Positions 15,399 to 23,258 of a DNA stretch of 64,000 nt are shown here, piece after piece. Source of the DNA: RGIG995 sp045542115 (GTDB lineage Bacteria; Bacillota; Clostridia; Oscillospirales; UBA644); assembly GCA_045542115.1 (NCBI GenBank), contig JAZQKK010000019.1, positions 1 through 64,000 of the forward strand, in the 5' to 3' direction. The position numbers were made by a program, and so were the translations under genes. The notes beneath the pieces are model-generated. The model saw only the letters and a program-made list of their open reading frames with translations. It had not been told where the DNA came from and ran no database searches. The number at the start of each line of letters is the position of its first letter. Position 1 is the stretch's first letter.

Positions 15399-17177
15399 TT
15401 ATTCGTTTTCTTCAAACCATTGAAGAATCTGTTCTGCAAGACCGGGATGGACTCCTTTCACCTTGCACAATTCTTCCACGGTGGCTTTTCGTATTTTGTC
15501 GATGGACTTAAAATGCAAAAACAATGCTTTCGCCTTCGCCTTTCCGACTCCGGGAATGGACTCTAACTGAGATTGTTGCATTGCCTTTTGCCGCAAATTC
15601 TTGTGATAAGAAATGGCGACCCGGTGCACCTCTTCCTGTAACCGTCCGCAAAACGAGAAGACCTCGGGAACAGAAGCAAGCAGTTTTTCACTGCCGTCGG
15701 AAAAGACCAAGGATTTGGTCCGATGGCGGCTGTCTTTTTTCAGTCCCAACACCGGAAGAGAGATTCCCGCAGCCTGCAAGACGTTTTCCACAGCGTGAAT
15801 CTGGGCCAATCCTCCGTCGCAAAGAATGACGTCTGGCAAGGGAGTAAACCCTTCGTCCCCTTCCCGGTATCGGGCGATACGCCGCTGCACCGCTTCTTTC
15901 ATATAATCCGTATCCCCTCGGCCTAAAACCTGTTTGATACGGTACTTTTTGTATTTTTTTCGGTCGGGAACCCCGTCCCGGACCGAAATACTACCGCAGA
16001 CTACGTCACTTCCCGCCGTTTGGCTGATGTCGTAGACTTCCATCAAGCCCACTTTCCGAAGGCCGGAAAACTCCGCAAAGGCATCCAGTTGCCGTTGAAT
16101 TCGGGCGGTTTTTCCTTCGTATTGCAACATTCTCTCTCCGGCGTTCCGGTCGGCAAGAGACCGCAAGCGAAGGTCCTGCTCGTAGGTGGGAACGGTAATT
16201 TTCCCTTTCAGCCACTGGTTGAGAAGCGGCGTCCATTCGTACTCTTCGGGAAGATATATCTTCCCCGGAGGAAGGGTGTCTTCGGTATAAAACCGCTCTA
16301 AATACTGGCGTAGAAGGTCGGGGGTAAAATCTTCCTCAAAAACGTCGCACCGTTCCCCCACCACGTATCCGTTGCGCAGGCGCAACAAAAAGATACAGCA
16401 TCGACCGTCCCCCTCTTTGTATCCGAAATAGTCGGCGTGGCGGTTTTGCGACAGGACCGGACGTTGCTTTTTGGAAATCATTCCCAAAGACTTACGGCGG
16501 TCCCGCAGGCGGGCCGCTTCCTCAAAATCCAGCCGAGCGGCGGCGGCTTCCATTTCTGCCGTCAGTTCCGCCTCTACCGTATCGGTCTTTCCTTCCAGGA
16601 TGGCACAAATGGAATCGTAGGCCTTTTTCAGGTCTTCTTCTTTTGCCTTCCCGGCACAAAAACCGTTGCACCGCCCCATATCGTATTCCAAACAAGGTTT
16701 GGGACGGGGTTTATAATTGCACGACGGCAATTTGTAAGCCTCGTTCAAATATCCGATGATGTGGGAAACGTTTTGAAGATAGGCGTAAGGCCCAAAACAT
16801 CTCCCTCCTGCCGGGCGGGTGTATTCCGACCGCACCCGGGGACACCCGTCTACGGTAGACACGCAGATAAAGGGATAGCCGTGACCGGATTTCAGCTTAA
16901 TGTTATAAAAGGGATTGTGCTGTTTAATCAGGCTACATTCGGTAATCAACGCGTCCAATTCGTTTTCGCAGAGAATCACCGAAAAACGGTCCACCCGTTC
17001 AATCATCCGCTCCACCTTCGGCTCGTGGGGAATATTGCGAAAATAGGAGGTGACCCGGTTGCGAAGCTTGACCGCTTTTCCCACATATATAACGACCCCC
17101 GAGGTGTCGTACATCGTATACACCCCGGGAGAGTCCGGTAATTCATTTGCTTTTTTTAATAATTCAGCGCGGGTCAT
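15399..17177 (-). CDS. uvrC: Excinuclease ABC subunit C (UvrC)
   Basis: UvrC makes both incisions around a lesion recognised by UvrAB in nucleotide excision repair. The 592-residue product has, in order, the GIY-YIG nuclease domain (GVYTMYDTSGVVIYVGKA from residue 18), the Cys-rich region (CNYKPRPKPCLEYDMGRCNGFC), a UVR helix pair binding UvrB (EMEAAAARLDFEEAARLRDR around 210), the RNase H-like C-terminal nuclease (DISQTAGSDVVCGSISV, DGG), and tandem helix-hairpin-helix motifs at the end (IPGVGKAKAKALFLHF, VKGVHPGLAEQI). Its ATG overlaps the ptsH stop by one base (TAATG), so it should be translationally coupled to HPr. Confidence 0.97.
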   Translation of the reverse strand: MTRAELLKKANELPDSPGVYTMYDTSGVVIYVGKAVKLRNRVTSYFRNIPHEPKVERMIERVDRFSVILCENELDALITECSLIKQHNPFYNIKLKSGHGYPFICVSTVDGCPRVRSEYTRPAGGRCFGPYAYLQNVSHIIGYLNEAYKLPSCNYKPRPKPCLEYDMGRCNGFCAGKAKEEDLKKAYDSICAILEGKTDTVEAELTAEMEAAAARLDFEEAARLRDRRKSLGMISKKQRPVLSQNRHADYFGYKEGDGRCCIFLLRLRNGYVVGERCDVFEEDFTPDLLRQYLERFYTEDTLPPGKIYLPEEYEWTPLLNQWLKGKITVPTYEQDLRLRSLADRNAGERMLQYEGKTARIQRQLDAFAEFSGLRKVGLMEVYDISQTAGSDVVCGSISVRDGVPDRKKYKKYRIKQVLGRGDTDYMKEAVQRRIARYREGDEGFTPLPDVILCDGGLAQIHAVENVLQAAGISLPVLGLKKDSRHRTKSLVFSDGSEKLLASVPEVFSFCGRLQEEVHRVAISYHKNLRQKAMQQSQLESIPGVGKAKAKALFLHFKSIDKIRKATVEELCKVKGVHPGLAEQILQWFEENE

Positions 17178-17443
17178 TATTCCATAACGAAATTGCTCTG
17201 AATCAGAGCGACCAGTCCTTCGATGGCTTCCTGTTCATCCGGACCGTTGGCAATCAGTTGAATCTCGGTGTCCTTGGTGATTCCAAGAGACAGGATGCCC
17301 AACAAAGATTTCGCATTGACACGACGGTCGTCCTTTTCCACGGAAATGGAAGACTTGTATTCGTTGGCCTTCTGGGTGAAATAGGTAGCGGGACGGGCGT
17401 GCAGGCCCACGGGATTGGTTACTTTTACGGTTTTATTCAGCAT
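17177..17443 (-). CDS. ptsH: Phosphocarrier protein HPr
   Basis: HPr relays phosphate from enzyme I to PTS permeases and, in Firmicutes, acts with CcpA in catabolite repression when phosphorylated on Ser46. The start chosen is ATG 17441-17443 behind AGGAG; the in-frame extension upstream is unconserved and covers the promoter. The 88-residue protein has His15 in NPVGLHARPAT and Ser46 in NAKSLLGILSLG, so both catalytic and regulatory sites are present and it is HPr rather than Crh. No ptsI follows; uvrC does. Confidence 0.95.
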   Translation of the reverse strand: MLNKTVKVTNPVGLHARPATYFTQKANEYKSSISVEKDDRRVNAKSLLGILSLGITKDTEIQLIANGPDEQEAIEGLVALIQSNFVME

Positions 17444-17516
17444 TTTCGTTTCTCCTGTGTTCGATAATAAATTTTGATAGTGTACAGGGGTTCGTTTATT
17501 ATATATCGACAAATAT

Positions 17517-17545
17517 ATTATACAACGAAATACGAAAAAAGTCAA
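17517..17545 (-). promoter_or_regulatory. Sigma-A promoter of ptsH-uvrC
   Basis: On the minus strand TTGACT (17540-17545) and TATAAT (17517-17522) have a 17-base spacer, about 75 bases before the ptsH start. Confidence 0.85.
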
Positions 17546-17755
17546 CAGAAAAAAAGATACAAAAAATTCCTCTTACTTTCTTGATTTTCTGTTATTTTGC
17601 ACGATTTTGACTTGTTTCCACCGTTTAAACCTTCCTGTTTTCCCCTCAGAATGTAAATTCTGAACCGGATATTTGCTTGTCGCGGAGAAAAAATGATAGA
17701 GAAAGACCTTTGATTTTTTTAACGGTCTTAACCTTTCAGAAAGGAGGTTTATCCA
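17546..17755. other. Intergenic region upstream of spoIVB
   Basis: AT-rich stretch between the ptsH promoter and spoIVB. A good ribosome-binding site (AAAGGAGGTTT) precedes spoIVB. I see no convincing sigma-A promoter for spoIVB; a sigma-F or sigma-G promoter would be expected from the family but I could not pick one with confidence. Confidence 0.4.
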
Positions 17756-18862
17756 ATGCAGCACAAACGAGGCATACCTTATTATATGCAAAAATTCGGA
17801 TTTTTTGCAATCTTTGCATTGACGGTGGCGCTGGGCTTGACCCGAGCAGACTCCCGTACAACGGTGGTCCAGGGGAAATGGAATGAATCGGACCTTCCGA
17901 AAACGAGTCATTTTCTGGTCTTGCCTGCGGCAAAGACCGACCCAAACACCATCCGGGAAGTTTTACCTGGGGGCAACGCCGTGGCGGTGCGGCTCACATC
18001 TCAGGGGGTCATCGTTTTGGGGTTTACCGATGAATCCAAAGAAAATCCGGCCCGGACGGCGGGTTTAAAAAAAGCAGACCGCATCCTTCGCATCGCAGAC
18101 CGGGAAATCACCTGTAACGAAGATTTGGCGGATGCGTTAAACCGGCACGGCGGAAATCCCGTCACAGTCACCTACGTTCGGGGGGAAAAGGAACACGAGA
18201 CCACCCTCTGTCCCCGAAAGAATCAAGAAGGAAATTGGCAAATCGGCGTTTTGGTCAAAGATTCCACCGCTGGAATCGGAACGATGACCTATATTTTACC
18301 CGATACGGGGGAGTACGGATGTCTGGGCCACGGCATTTCCGACCCGGATACCGATACTTTATTTTGTGTATCCAAAGGGGATTTATTCCCTGCCGAAATC
18401 ACAAATTTGCGAAAAGGACAATGCGGTTCTCCGGGGGAATTGCAGGGAACGTTCTGTTCGCCGGTGTTGGGGAATTGCACAAAGAACTGTGAATGTGGAT
18501 TGTTCGGGCATCTGGACGCGACCCGCTTGGAAGGTCGCAACACCGTTCCCATTGCCTTAAAACAAGAAGTCCGGGAAGGCGACGCAGTGATTCGATGTAC
18601 CGTAGACGGAGAAGGCGTCCGGGAATACGCCATCGAAATCGTCCGCATCTACCGCACCTTCGGCGGTCCCACGAAAAATATGCTGATTCGAGTCACCGAC
18701 CCGGTACTGTTGGAAAAGACCGGCGGCATCGTTCAAGGGATGTCCGGTTCTCCCATTCTTCAAAACGGAAAACTCGTGGGAGCTGTCACCCACGTTCTTA
18801 TCAATGACCCCACGGCGGGATACGGAATTTTTATTGAAAATATGCTGCAAGCCGCAGCGTAA
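17756..18862 (+). CDS. spoIVB: SpoIVB signalling serine peptidase (S55 family)
   Basis: SpoIVB is secreted from the forespore into the intermembrane space, where it cuts SpoIVFA and so switches on pro-sigma-K processing. The 368-residue protein has an N-terminal membrane anchor (residues about 11-30), a PDZ domain (about 85-150, VIVLGFTDESKENPARTAGLKKADRILRIADREI) and the S55 catalytic domain. His192 lies in LGHGISD and Ser332 in GMSGSPIL, both in the conserved S55 setting; Asp315 is the likely third residue. In most spore formers spo0A follows; here a terminator and a glycoside hydrolase follow instead. Confidence 0.93.
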   Translation: MQHKRGIPYYMQKFGFFAIFALTVALGLTRADSRTTVVQGKWNESDLPKTSHFLVLPAAKTDPNTIREVLPGGNAVAVRLTSQGVIVLGFTDESKENPARTAGLKKADRILRIADREITCNEDLADALNRHGGNPVTVTYVRGEKEHETTLCPRKNQEGNWQIGVLVKDSTAGIGTMTYILPDTGEYGCLGHGISDPDTDTLFCVSKGDLFPAEITNLRKGQCGSPGELQGTFCSPVLGNCTKNCECGLFGHLDATRLEGRNTVPIALKQEVREGDAVIRCTVDGEGVREYAIEIVRIYRTFGGPTKNMLIRVTDPVLLEKTGGIVQGMSGSPILQNGKLVGAVTHVLINDPTAGYGIFIENMLQAAA

Positions 18863-18874
18863 ATAAACACGAAG

Positions 18875-18907
18875 CCGGGAGCAGAAATACTGCTCCCGGT
18901 TTTTTTT
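18875..18907 (+). terminator. Terminator after spoIVB
   Basis: CCGGGAGCAG/CTGCTCCCGG with a five-base loop, followed by eight T. Confidence 0.9.
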
Positions 18908-18984
18908 GGAGAATCCTTGATGCCGGGAGCATCGGTATCCCCTATCACAAATTTGAAAAAATCCTAAACTATTAGGGAAAAGCG

Positions 18985-19013
18985 TTGCATTTTTAGGCCA
19001 GCCGTGTTATGAT
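18985..19013 (+). promoter_or_regulatory. Promoter of the GH20-type gene
   Basis: TTGCAT (18985-18990) and TATGAT (19008-19013) with a 17-base spacer, about 28 bases before the start codon. Confidence 0.7.
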
Positions 19014-19040
19014 AAAAAAAAATGCAAAGGAGTCTTTCCT

Positions 19041-20747
19041 ATGATTCATCTGATTCCATCGGTCAAAGTATATAAAAAATGGGGCGGAACCTTAGAAGTT
19101 CCCGCCGTATGCTACGCTCCGGAAACGCTGGACCCCCGCTTGGTCCGGTTGTTGGAACAACTTCCCTGTGCTCCCAACGGGACCCGGGTCACCGTGGAGA
19201 CGAAAGGTGATTCGGGGGAAGGTTATACACTGGATCTGACCACCCACTTCATCAACATCGAAGCGGAAGGTCCCGCCGGTGCATTCTACGCCGTTCAGAC
19301 CTTGCGGCAGATTTTTGCCAACGGAACGCCTGTCCCCTGCCTCCATATTGAGGACAAGCCGGATTTCCCCTATCGGGGATTTTATCACGACGTCACCCGG
19401 GGGCGGATTCCCACGGTGGAGACCATCAAAGGCCTTATCGACCAAATGGCGTATTACAAACTCAATTCGTTGCAATTGTACGTGGAACACGTATTTGATT
19501 TTGAACAGACCAAAGATTTGACGCCCCATACCGGGTGTCTGACCGGAGCGGAATTGGAAGAAATCGACGCTTACTGCAAGGAAAATTTCATTGATTTCAT
19601 TCCCTCCCTCTCCACCTTCGGCCATCTTTACGAACTGCTGGAACAGCCTCAATATCAGCACTTGCGGGTCTTGAACGACTTTGAAAAAGTCCCCAACTTC
19701 TGGGATTCCCGAATGCTCCACCACACCATCGACCCGGAACAGGAAGAAAGCATTGCCCTTATCCGCAGTCTTATCGACCAATACGCGCCCCATTTCACCT
19801 CGGACACCTTTAATATTTGCTGCGACGAGACTTTTGACCTTACGCTGCACAAAAATCAAGAAGCGGACAAGGGTCAGATGTACGTGGATTTTGTGAAAAA
19901 AATCATTGACCACGTAAAAAACAAAGACAAAACGGTGATGATGTGGGCGGATATTTTGCTAAAACACCCCGAAACCATTACCCAACTGCCGGAAGACACG
20001 GTCTTCCTGAACTGGATGTATTCCGCCGATCCCGACGAAGAAAAAATTAAACGATTCGCCGCCCTGAACCGCCCGCAAATCGTTTGTCCCGGAACCACGT
20101 CTTGGAGCCGTTTCATCGAAGGTATAGACGTGGAAGAGCAAAATATCTCCAAAATGGCGGAATACGGCTATAAGCACGGAGCCTTGGGCGTTCTGAATAC
20201 CAACTGGGGGGATTGGGGAAATCCTTGCAGTATCGAATTAGCCCTCTACGGACTTGCGCTGGGCGCGGAAAAATCCTGGTCAACCGCCACCCCCGTAGGC
20301 GACGCGTTCCATCAAGCGGCAGACACTTTGATTTACGGAAAAGACGGAGCCTTTGACTTGGTCCGAACTGTCAGCCGGCTGCAAGACAAGTTAGGCCGCA
20401 ACTGGAACAACTTTATCAAAGCCTATTTCACCTACCGCAACGGTCAATCTCCGGAAAATCTTCCCTCGGAAGAAATCTGCCGGGAAATCATCGACGGATG
20501 CGACGGCTTGATGAAGCCTCTCCGTTCCCGCTGGGGCAACGACGCCTGCCGCCGGGAATTGGTGCTGGCCGTCAAAGGAATTCGCGTATTAGCGGAAATG
20601 ACTGCCAAAATGGGCAACTACCCCCTCGACCGCAACGGCGACACCTCCCTCTTCCTCGCCCAATACGCCGATATGTGGCGAATGAAGAACAAAGAAAGCG
20701 AAATCGAGAAGATCATCGAAATATTTACATATCTGGAAAACAATTGA
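19041..20747 (+). CDS. Family 20-type glycoside hydrolase (beta-N-acetylhexosaminidase-like)
   Basis: GH20 enzymes release terminal N-acetylhexosamines by substrate-assisted catalysis. The 568-residue product has an N-terminal alpha/beta domain (about 1-110, ending with ...PCLHIEDKPDFPYRGF) and a TIM barrel starting at YRGFYHDVTRGRIPTVETIKGLIDQMAYYKLNSLQLY. The CCDETF segment around residue 262 supplies the Asp-Glu pair expected at the GH20 active site. There is no signal peptide, so it probably acts inside the cell on imported oligosaccharides. It has its own promoter, an AAAGGAG site and a terminator, and is thus a single-gene unit. Substrate is not predictable. Confidence 0.8.
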   Translation: MIHLIPSVKVYKKWGGTLEVPAVCYAPETLDPRLVRLLEQLPCAPNGTRVTVETKGDSGEGYTLDLTTHFINIEAEGPAGAFYAVQTLRQIFANGTPVPCLHIEDKPDFPYRGFYHDVTRGRIPTVETIKGLIDQMAYYKLNSLQLYVEHVFDFEQTKDLTPHTGCLTGAELEEIDAYCKENFIDFIPSLSTFGHLYELLEQPQYQHLRVLNDFEKVPNFWDSRMLHHTIDPEQEESIALIRSLIDQYAPHFTSDTFNICCDETFDLTLHKNQEADKGQMYVDFVKKIIDHVKNKDKTVMMWADILLKHPETITQLPEDTVFLNWMYSADPDEEKIKRFAALNRPQIVCPGTTSWSRFIEGIDVEEQNISKMAEYGYKHGALGVLNTNWGDWGNPCSIELALYGLALGAEKSWSTATPVGDAFHQAADTLIYGKDGAFDLVRTVSRLQDKLGRNWNNFIKAYFTYRNGQSPENLPSEEICREIIDGCDGLMKPLRSRWGNDACRRELVLAVKGIRVLAEMTAKMGNYPLDRNGDTSLFLAQYADMWRMKNKESEIEKIIEIFTYLENN

Positions 20748-20761
20748 ATTACCAAAAATAA

Positions 20762-20795
20762 AAAAGAGGATTGGATGAATTTCCAATCCTCTTTT
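20762..20795. terminator. Bidirectional terminator between GH20-type and SLOG-like genes
   Basis: AAAAGAGGATTGGA/TCCAATCCTCTTTT with a short loop; A- and T-runs on both sides allow it to serve the converging genes. Confidence 0.85.
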
Positions 20796-20797
20796 GT

Positions 20798-21229
20798 CTA
20801 CGTAATATTGATAACTCTCTTCTTTTTTCGCTCTGCCGTTTTCTTCATTTCAATAGAATTTCCCACGGGAAAAATTGCGTGTGTAATAACAACGTCCGAT
20901 TGCGATAGCATCCAATCGTTTCGTTTACAAATCGCAAACCGCCTTGGCACAAATTCTAATCCTTCCGGATAAATGGTTCCCAAAACGTCTACGTCCATCC
21001 CCTTTTCTTTCGGCAAATAGGCAAGAACGATAAAGATTTGAATATGTGGATATTTCTCTTGCAGACGGAACAAAATCGATTGAACCATTTTATCAAAGTT
21101 TCCTTCCTTTCCCACATAAAAGACATCTGCCTGTTCTTGTTCTATCAATTGAATTAGAACGCGCTCCAATTTTAATTCAATTTCTTGTCTCGCATCTCGA
21201 TGTCCAAAAAAGCTACCGTCAATTTCCAC
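20798..21229 (-). CDS. SLOG-like (DUF1273-type) protein
   Basis: The 143-residue protein resembles small SLOG/YpsA-like Rossmann proteins of Clostridia: it has an N-terminal SFFGHRD motif, a DVFYVGKEGNFDKMV segment after the second strand, a YPHIQIFIVLAYLP strand and a C-terminal SDVVITHAIFPVGNS stretch. SLOG proteins are thought to bind nucleotide-derived ligands, but the job of this group is unknown. The start is probably GTG 21227-21229 behind GGGGATTGGGGG. It is divergent from an XRE repressor, and its -35 box lies right next to the repressor's likely operator, so it is probably repressed by it. Confidence 0.7.
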   Translation of the reverse strand: MEIDGSFFGHRDARQEIELKLERVLIQLIEQEQADVFYVGKEGNFDKMVQSILFRLQEKYPHIQIFIVLAYLPKEKGMDVDVLGTIYPEGLEFVPRRFAICKRNDWMLSQSDVVITHAIFPVGNSIEMKKTAERKKKRVINIT

Positions 21230-21255
21230 ACCCCCAATCCCCTCTCGGTTCTCTC

Positions 21256-21284
21256 ATTATAGCACATCTTTTTCTCGAAGTCAA
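21256..21284 (-). promoter_or_regulatory. Promoter of the SLOG-like gene
   Basis: On the minus strand TTGACT (21279-21284) and TATAAT (21256-21261) with a 17-base spacer. The -35 box abuts the palindrome at 21286-21313. Confidence 0.85.
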
Positions 21285-21285
21285 C

Positions 21286-21337
21286 AGTAATAAGTATAAT
21301 TATAGTTATTACTTTCTTCATAATTGAAGTTATTACT
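21286..21337. promoter_or_regulatory. Probable operator between SLOG-like gene and XRE repressor
   Basis: A 28-base near-perfect palindrome (21286-21313) is built from AGTAATAA and TTATTACT arms; the third AGTTATTACT half-site is at 21328-21337, next to a TATAAT box (21340-21345) for the rightward gene. The arrangement, with half-sites touching both divergent promoters, is that of an operator for the adjacent XRE protein. Confidence 0.65.
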
Positions 21338-21363
21338 GTTATAATACCTGTGAGGTGATAGAA

Positions 21364-21693
21364 ATGACTGTGGATTATCGTTTGATTGGAATGAGAATTC
21401 GGGATGCTCGAAAAGCGAAACAAATGACCCAAGACAATTTGGCGGAACGATTGGACGTTTCCGTGGGATACGTAAGCCAAGTGGAGCGGGGCGTCACGAA
21501 AATCAGCTTGGAACTATTAGGGTCTCTTTCCACGATTCTCGAAAAGGATTTAGCCTATTTTATTCAAGAGGCCGGAACCGAATCTCCTCATTATCTTATC
21601 AATGAACTCAGCAAAGAGCTCCAACTTCTTTCAGAAGAAAACCGACGGATTGTGGAATCTACCATTCAAGCAATGCTGCGGGAACAAAATTAA
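21364..21693 (+). CDS. XRE-family transcriptional regulator
   Basis: The start is ATG 21364 behind GAGGTGA; GTG 21355 is possible but overlaps that site. The 109-residue protein has a Cro/CI helix-turn-helix at about residues 4-60 (IGMRIRDARKAKQMTQDNLAERLDVSVGYVSQVERG) and a short helical C-terminal tail that may dimerise. It is divergent from the SLOG-like gene with an AGTAATAA-type operator in between, so it probably represses both itself and that gene. What signal it senses cannot be read. Confidence 0.85.
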   Translation: MTVDYRLIGMRIRDARKAKQMTQDNLAERLDVSVGYVSQVERGVTKISLELLGSLSTILEKDLAYFIQEAGTESPHYLINELSKELQLLSEENRRIVESTIQAMLREQN

Positions 21694-21706
21694 AGTCATA
21701 AAAATA

Positions 21707-21747
21707 GCTCCTTATTTCACATCGAACTCGAAGTTGAAATAAGGAGC
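21707..21747. terminator. Bidirectional terminator
   Basis: GCTCCTTATTTCA/TGAAATAAGGAGC, a 13-base-pair perfect stem between two converging genes, followed by AT-rich sequence on both sides. Confidence 0.8.
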
Positions 21748-21765
21748 AAATTTTGTATTTTCAGA

Positions 21766-22050
21766 TTAGCCTTCGGCGTCCCGTTTGGCGTCTTCCAACA
21801 TCCAACGCTTTACGCCGGCGGGGGTGAGGGCGATTTCAAGGCCGGTGAAATCCAAAATCCGGTCGCCTTCCCGGGGAATACGTTTATTGTGGAGGTTGGT
21901 AATCTCCGCGAAATCCTGTTCGGTCAAATCGCTTAAAATGGTCTGCAAATTTGTCGTATCAACGCCATCGGCTTTCATTCGTTCTTTCAATTCGGGCAAA
22001 GTGCTGACCCCTTCCGCCAGCAGGTCTACCACTTTTTCTTCCGGTGTCAT
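21766..22050 (-). CDS. Hypothetical protein, possible winged-helix fold
   Basis: I do not recognise this gene. ATG 22048-22050 is preferred because AGAGGAT lies seven bases upstream; the ATG at 22059 overlaps that site. The 94-residue charged protein has a predicted helical first half (MTPEEKVVDLLAEGVSTLPELKERM), a second helix with LQTILSDLTEQDFAEI, and a hairpin-like RIPREGDRILDFTGLEIALTPAGVKRW end. The order helix-helix-wing resembles small winged-helix proteins but this is inference. It sits alone between terminators. Confidence 0.6.
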   Translation of the reverse strand: MTPEEKVVDLLAEGVSTLPELKERMKADGVDTTNLQTILSDLTEQDFAEITNLHNKRIPREGDRILDFTGLEIALTPAGVKRWMLEDAKRDAEG

Positions 22051-22111
22051 CGTAAACATCCTCTTTCGGGTTTTCTTTTATTGTACCACGAACCGAAAAA
22101 AATGTCAAGCA

Positions 22112-22146
22112 AAAAGACCGTATTCCCTGTTGAAATACGGTCTTTT
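22112..22146. terminator. Bidirectional terminator
   Basis: AAAAGACCGTATT/AATACGGTCTTTT with a nine-base loop; it ends the DUF378 gene on the minus strand. Confidence 0.8.
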
Positions 22147-22158
22147 CGTCGTTTTTCC

Positions 22159-22383
22159 TTATCGGTCGAGGGCGTCGCTGACTTCGTGCCGCATAGGACG
22201 AAACAGCAAAGAGATTGCCCAAACACCGGCGATACCCACCAGCGTAAAGACGATTTTGGTCAGAATAGAATCCGAACCGCCCAACAACCAGGAGACGAAA
22301 TCGAAGCCAAACAGCCCGATGCTCCCCCAGTTCAACGCCCCCACGGTGACCAACAGGATGGCAAGCTTATCAAGAAAGGACAT
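22159..22383 (-). CDS. DUF378 small membrane protein
   Basis: The start is ATG 22381-22383 (MSFLDKLAILLVTVGALNWG) behind ACGGAGG; the longer in-frame extension is unconserved. The 74-residue protein has two transmembrane segments (about 5-27 and 42-62) and the ALNWGSIGLFGFD motif that defines DUF378 (YuzA-like). Function is unknown; members are common in Firmicutes. It is monocistronic here. Confidence 0.85.
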   Translation of the reverse strand: MSFLDKLAILLVTVGALNWGSIGLFGFDFVSWLLGGSDSILTKIVFTLVGIAGVWAISLLFRPMRHEVSDALDR

Positions 22384-22485
22384 AATGCAAACCTCCGTCC
22401 GTGAATTAAAATGAAAAGACGATTCTTTTCGCAAACAGTTTGTCCGAAAATAAAAAATTTATACGGCCTTGTCAAAAATTTTCCG

Positions 22486-22514
22486 TTGACAAAAACAAGA
22501 AAATGAGGTATAAT
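22486..22514 (+). promoter_or_regulatory. Sigma-A promoter of the lipoprotein gene
   Basis: TTGACA (22486-22491) and TATAAT (22509-22514), both perfect, with a 17-base spacer. Confidence 0.9.
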
Positions 22515-22543
22515 AAAATTATCAAAAGGAAAGGCGTGGGTTT

Positions 22544-23248
22544 ATGCGAAAAAGTTTGCTTGGGATATTGTGTTTGATGCTGGCGCTGTGTTGTACCGGA
22601 TGTTTTCAAATGCCGCAAATCCTTCTGCCGGGCACCGACACCGGAACGGGAACAACGCCGGGAAGCAGCGTGATGCAATCTGCCGGCGGAGCCTCTGTCA
22701 CCGATACCGAGACCTCTGATAAAACCACCGATACGGATATTCCTGCCCCCCACGACATTTTAAAAACGCCCATCGGTCAACTGACGGCCGACGAGCAAAA
22801 GGAATTGGCGGATTACTTATTTGAAACCTACGTCCCCTGCGTTTCGGGGCTGTTTGCCGACGGAACGAAGGTGTCGTCTTCCGCGGTATGGCTCTCGGTC
22901 AATGCCCTGAATAAGGCCGTGGACAACGACGAATCCGAACAATCCCGGACCCTGGATAAGGTATTGGAAAAGGTGAAGATTTATTACCCTGACGCCACCT
23001 TTACCCCCCAATCGGTCCCCCTGTACGACGAAGGGACGAAAACCTTCCGTGCTCCCGCCGGAGAAGAAAAAGAATACGAATTGCTTTCTTATGAAGTGAA
23101 AGAAAATACCGTCACCCTGTATTATCAGGACAAACCCAACGAAGCGTCGTTCAACACGCCGATGCAATACGCCGTTACGTTAAAAAATGCTTCCACCCCG
23201 GGATATTTCGCCTTCGTATCGTCGGTGAAATCCGGCGCGGTGGGTTGA
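22544..23248 (+). CDS. Predicted lipoprotein of unknown function
   Basis: The 234-residue product starts with a lipoprotein signal peptide (MRKSLLGILCLMLALCCTGC), with the lipidated Cys probably at residue 20. A Thr/Ser/Gly-rich linker follows to about residue 65 (TGTGTTPGSS, TDTETSDKTTDTD), then a compact domain with a helical part (TADEQKELADYLFETYVPCVSGL) and a strand-rich part (EYELLSYEVKENTVTLYYQD). I do not recognise the domain. It is followed ten bases later by a membrane-anchored XRE gene, so the two probably form an operon. Confidence 0.75.
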   Translation: MRKSLLGILCLMLALCCTGCFQMPQILLPGTDTGTGTTPGSSVMQSAGGASVTDTETSDKTTDTDIPAPHDILKTPIGQLTADEQKELADYLFETYVPCVSGLFADGTKVSSSAVWLSVNALNKAVDNDESEQSRTLDKVLEKVKIYYPDATFTPQSVPLYDEGTKTFRAPAGEEKEYELLSYEVKENTVTLYYQDKPNEASFNTPMQYAVTLKNASTPGYFAFVSSVKSGAVG

Positions 23249-23258
23249 GAGGTAGCCT

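Noticed and set aside
20798..21693. Toxin-antitoxin module (XRE plus neighbour)
   Set aside because: The genes are divergent, not in one operon, and the SLOG-like protein has no toxin fold that I recognise.
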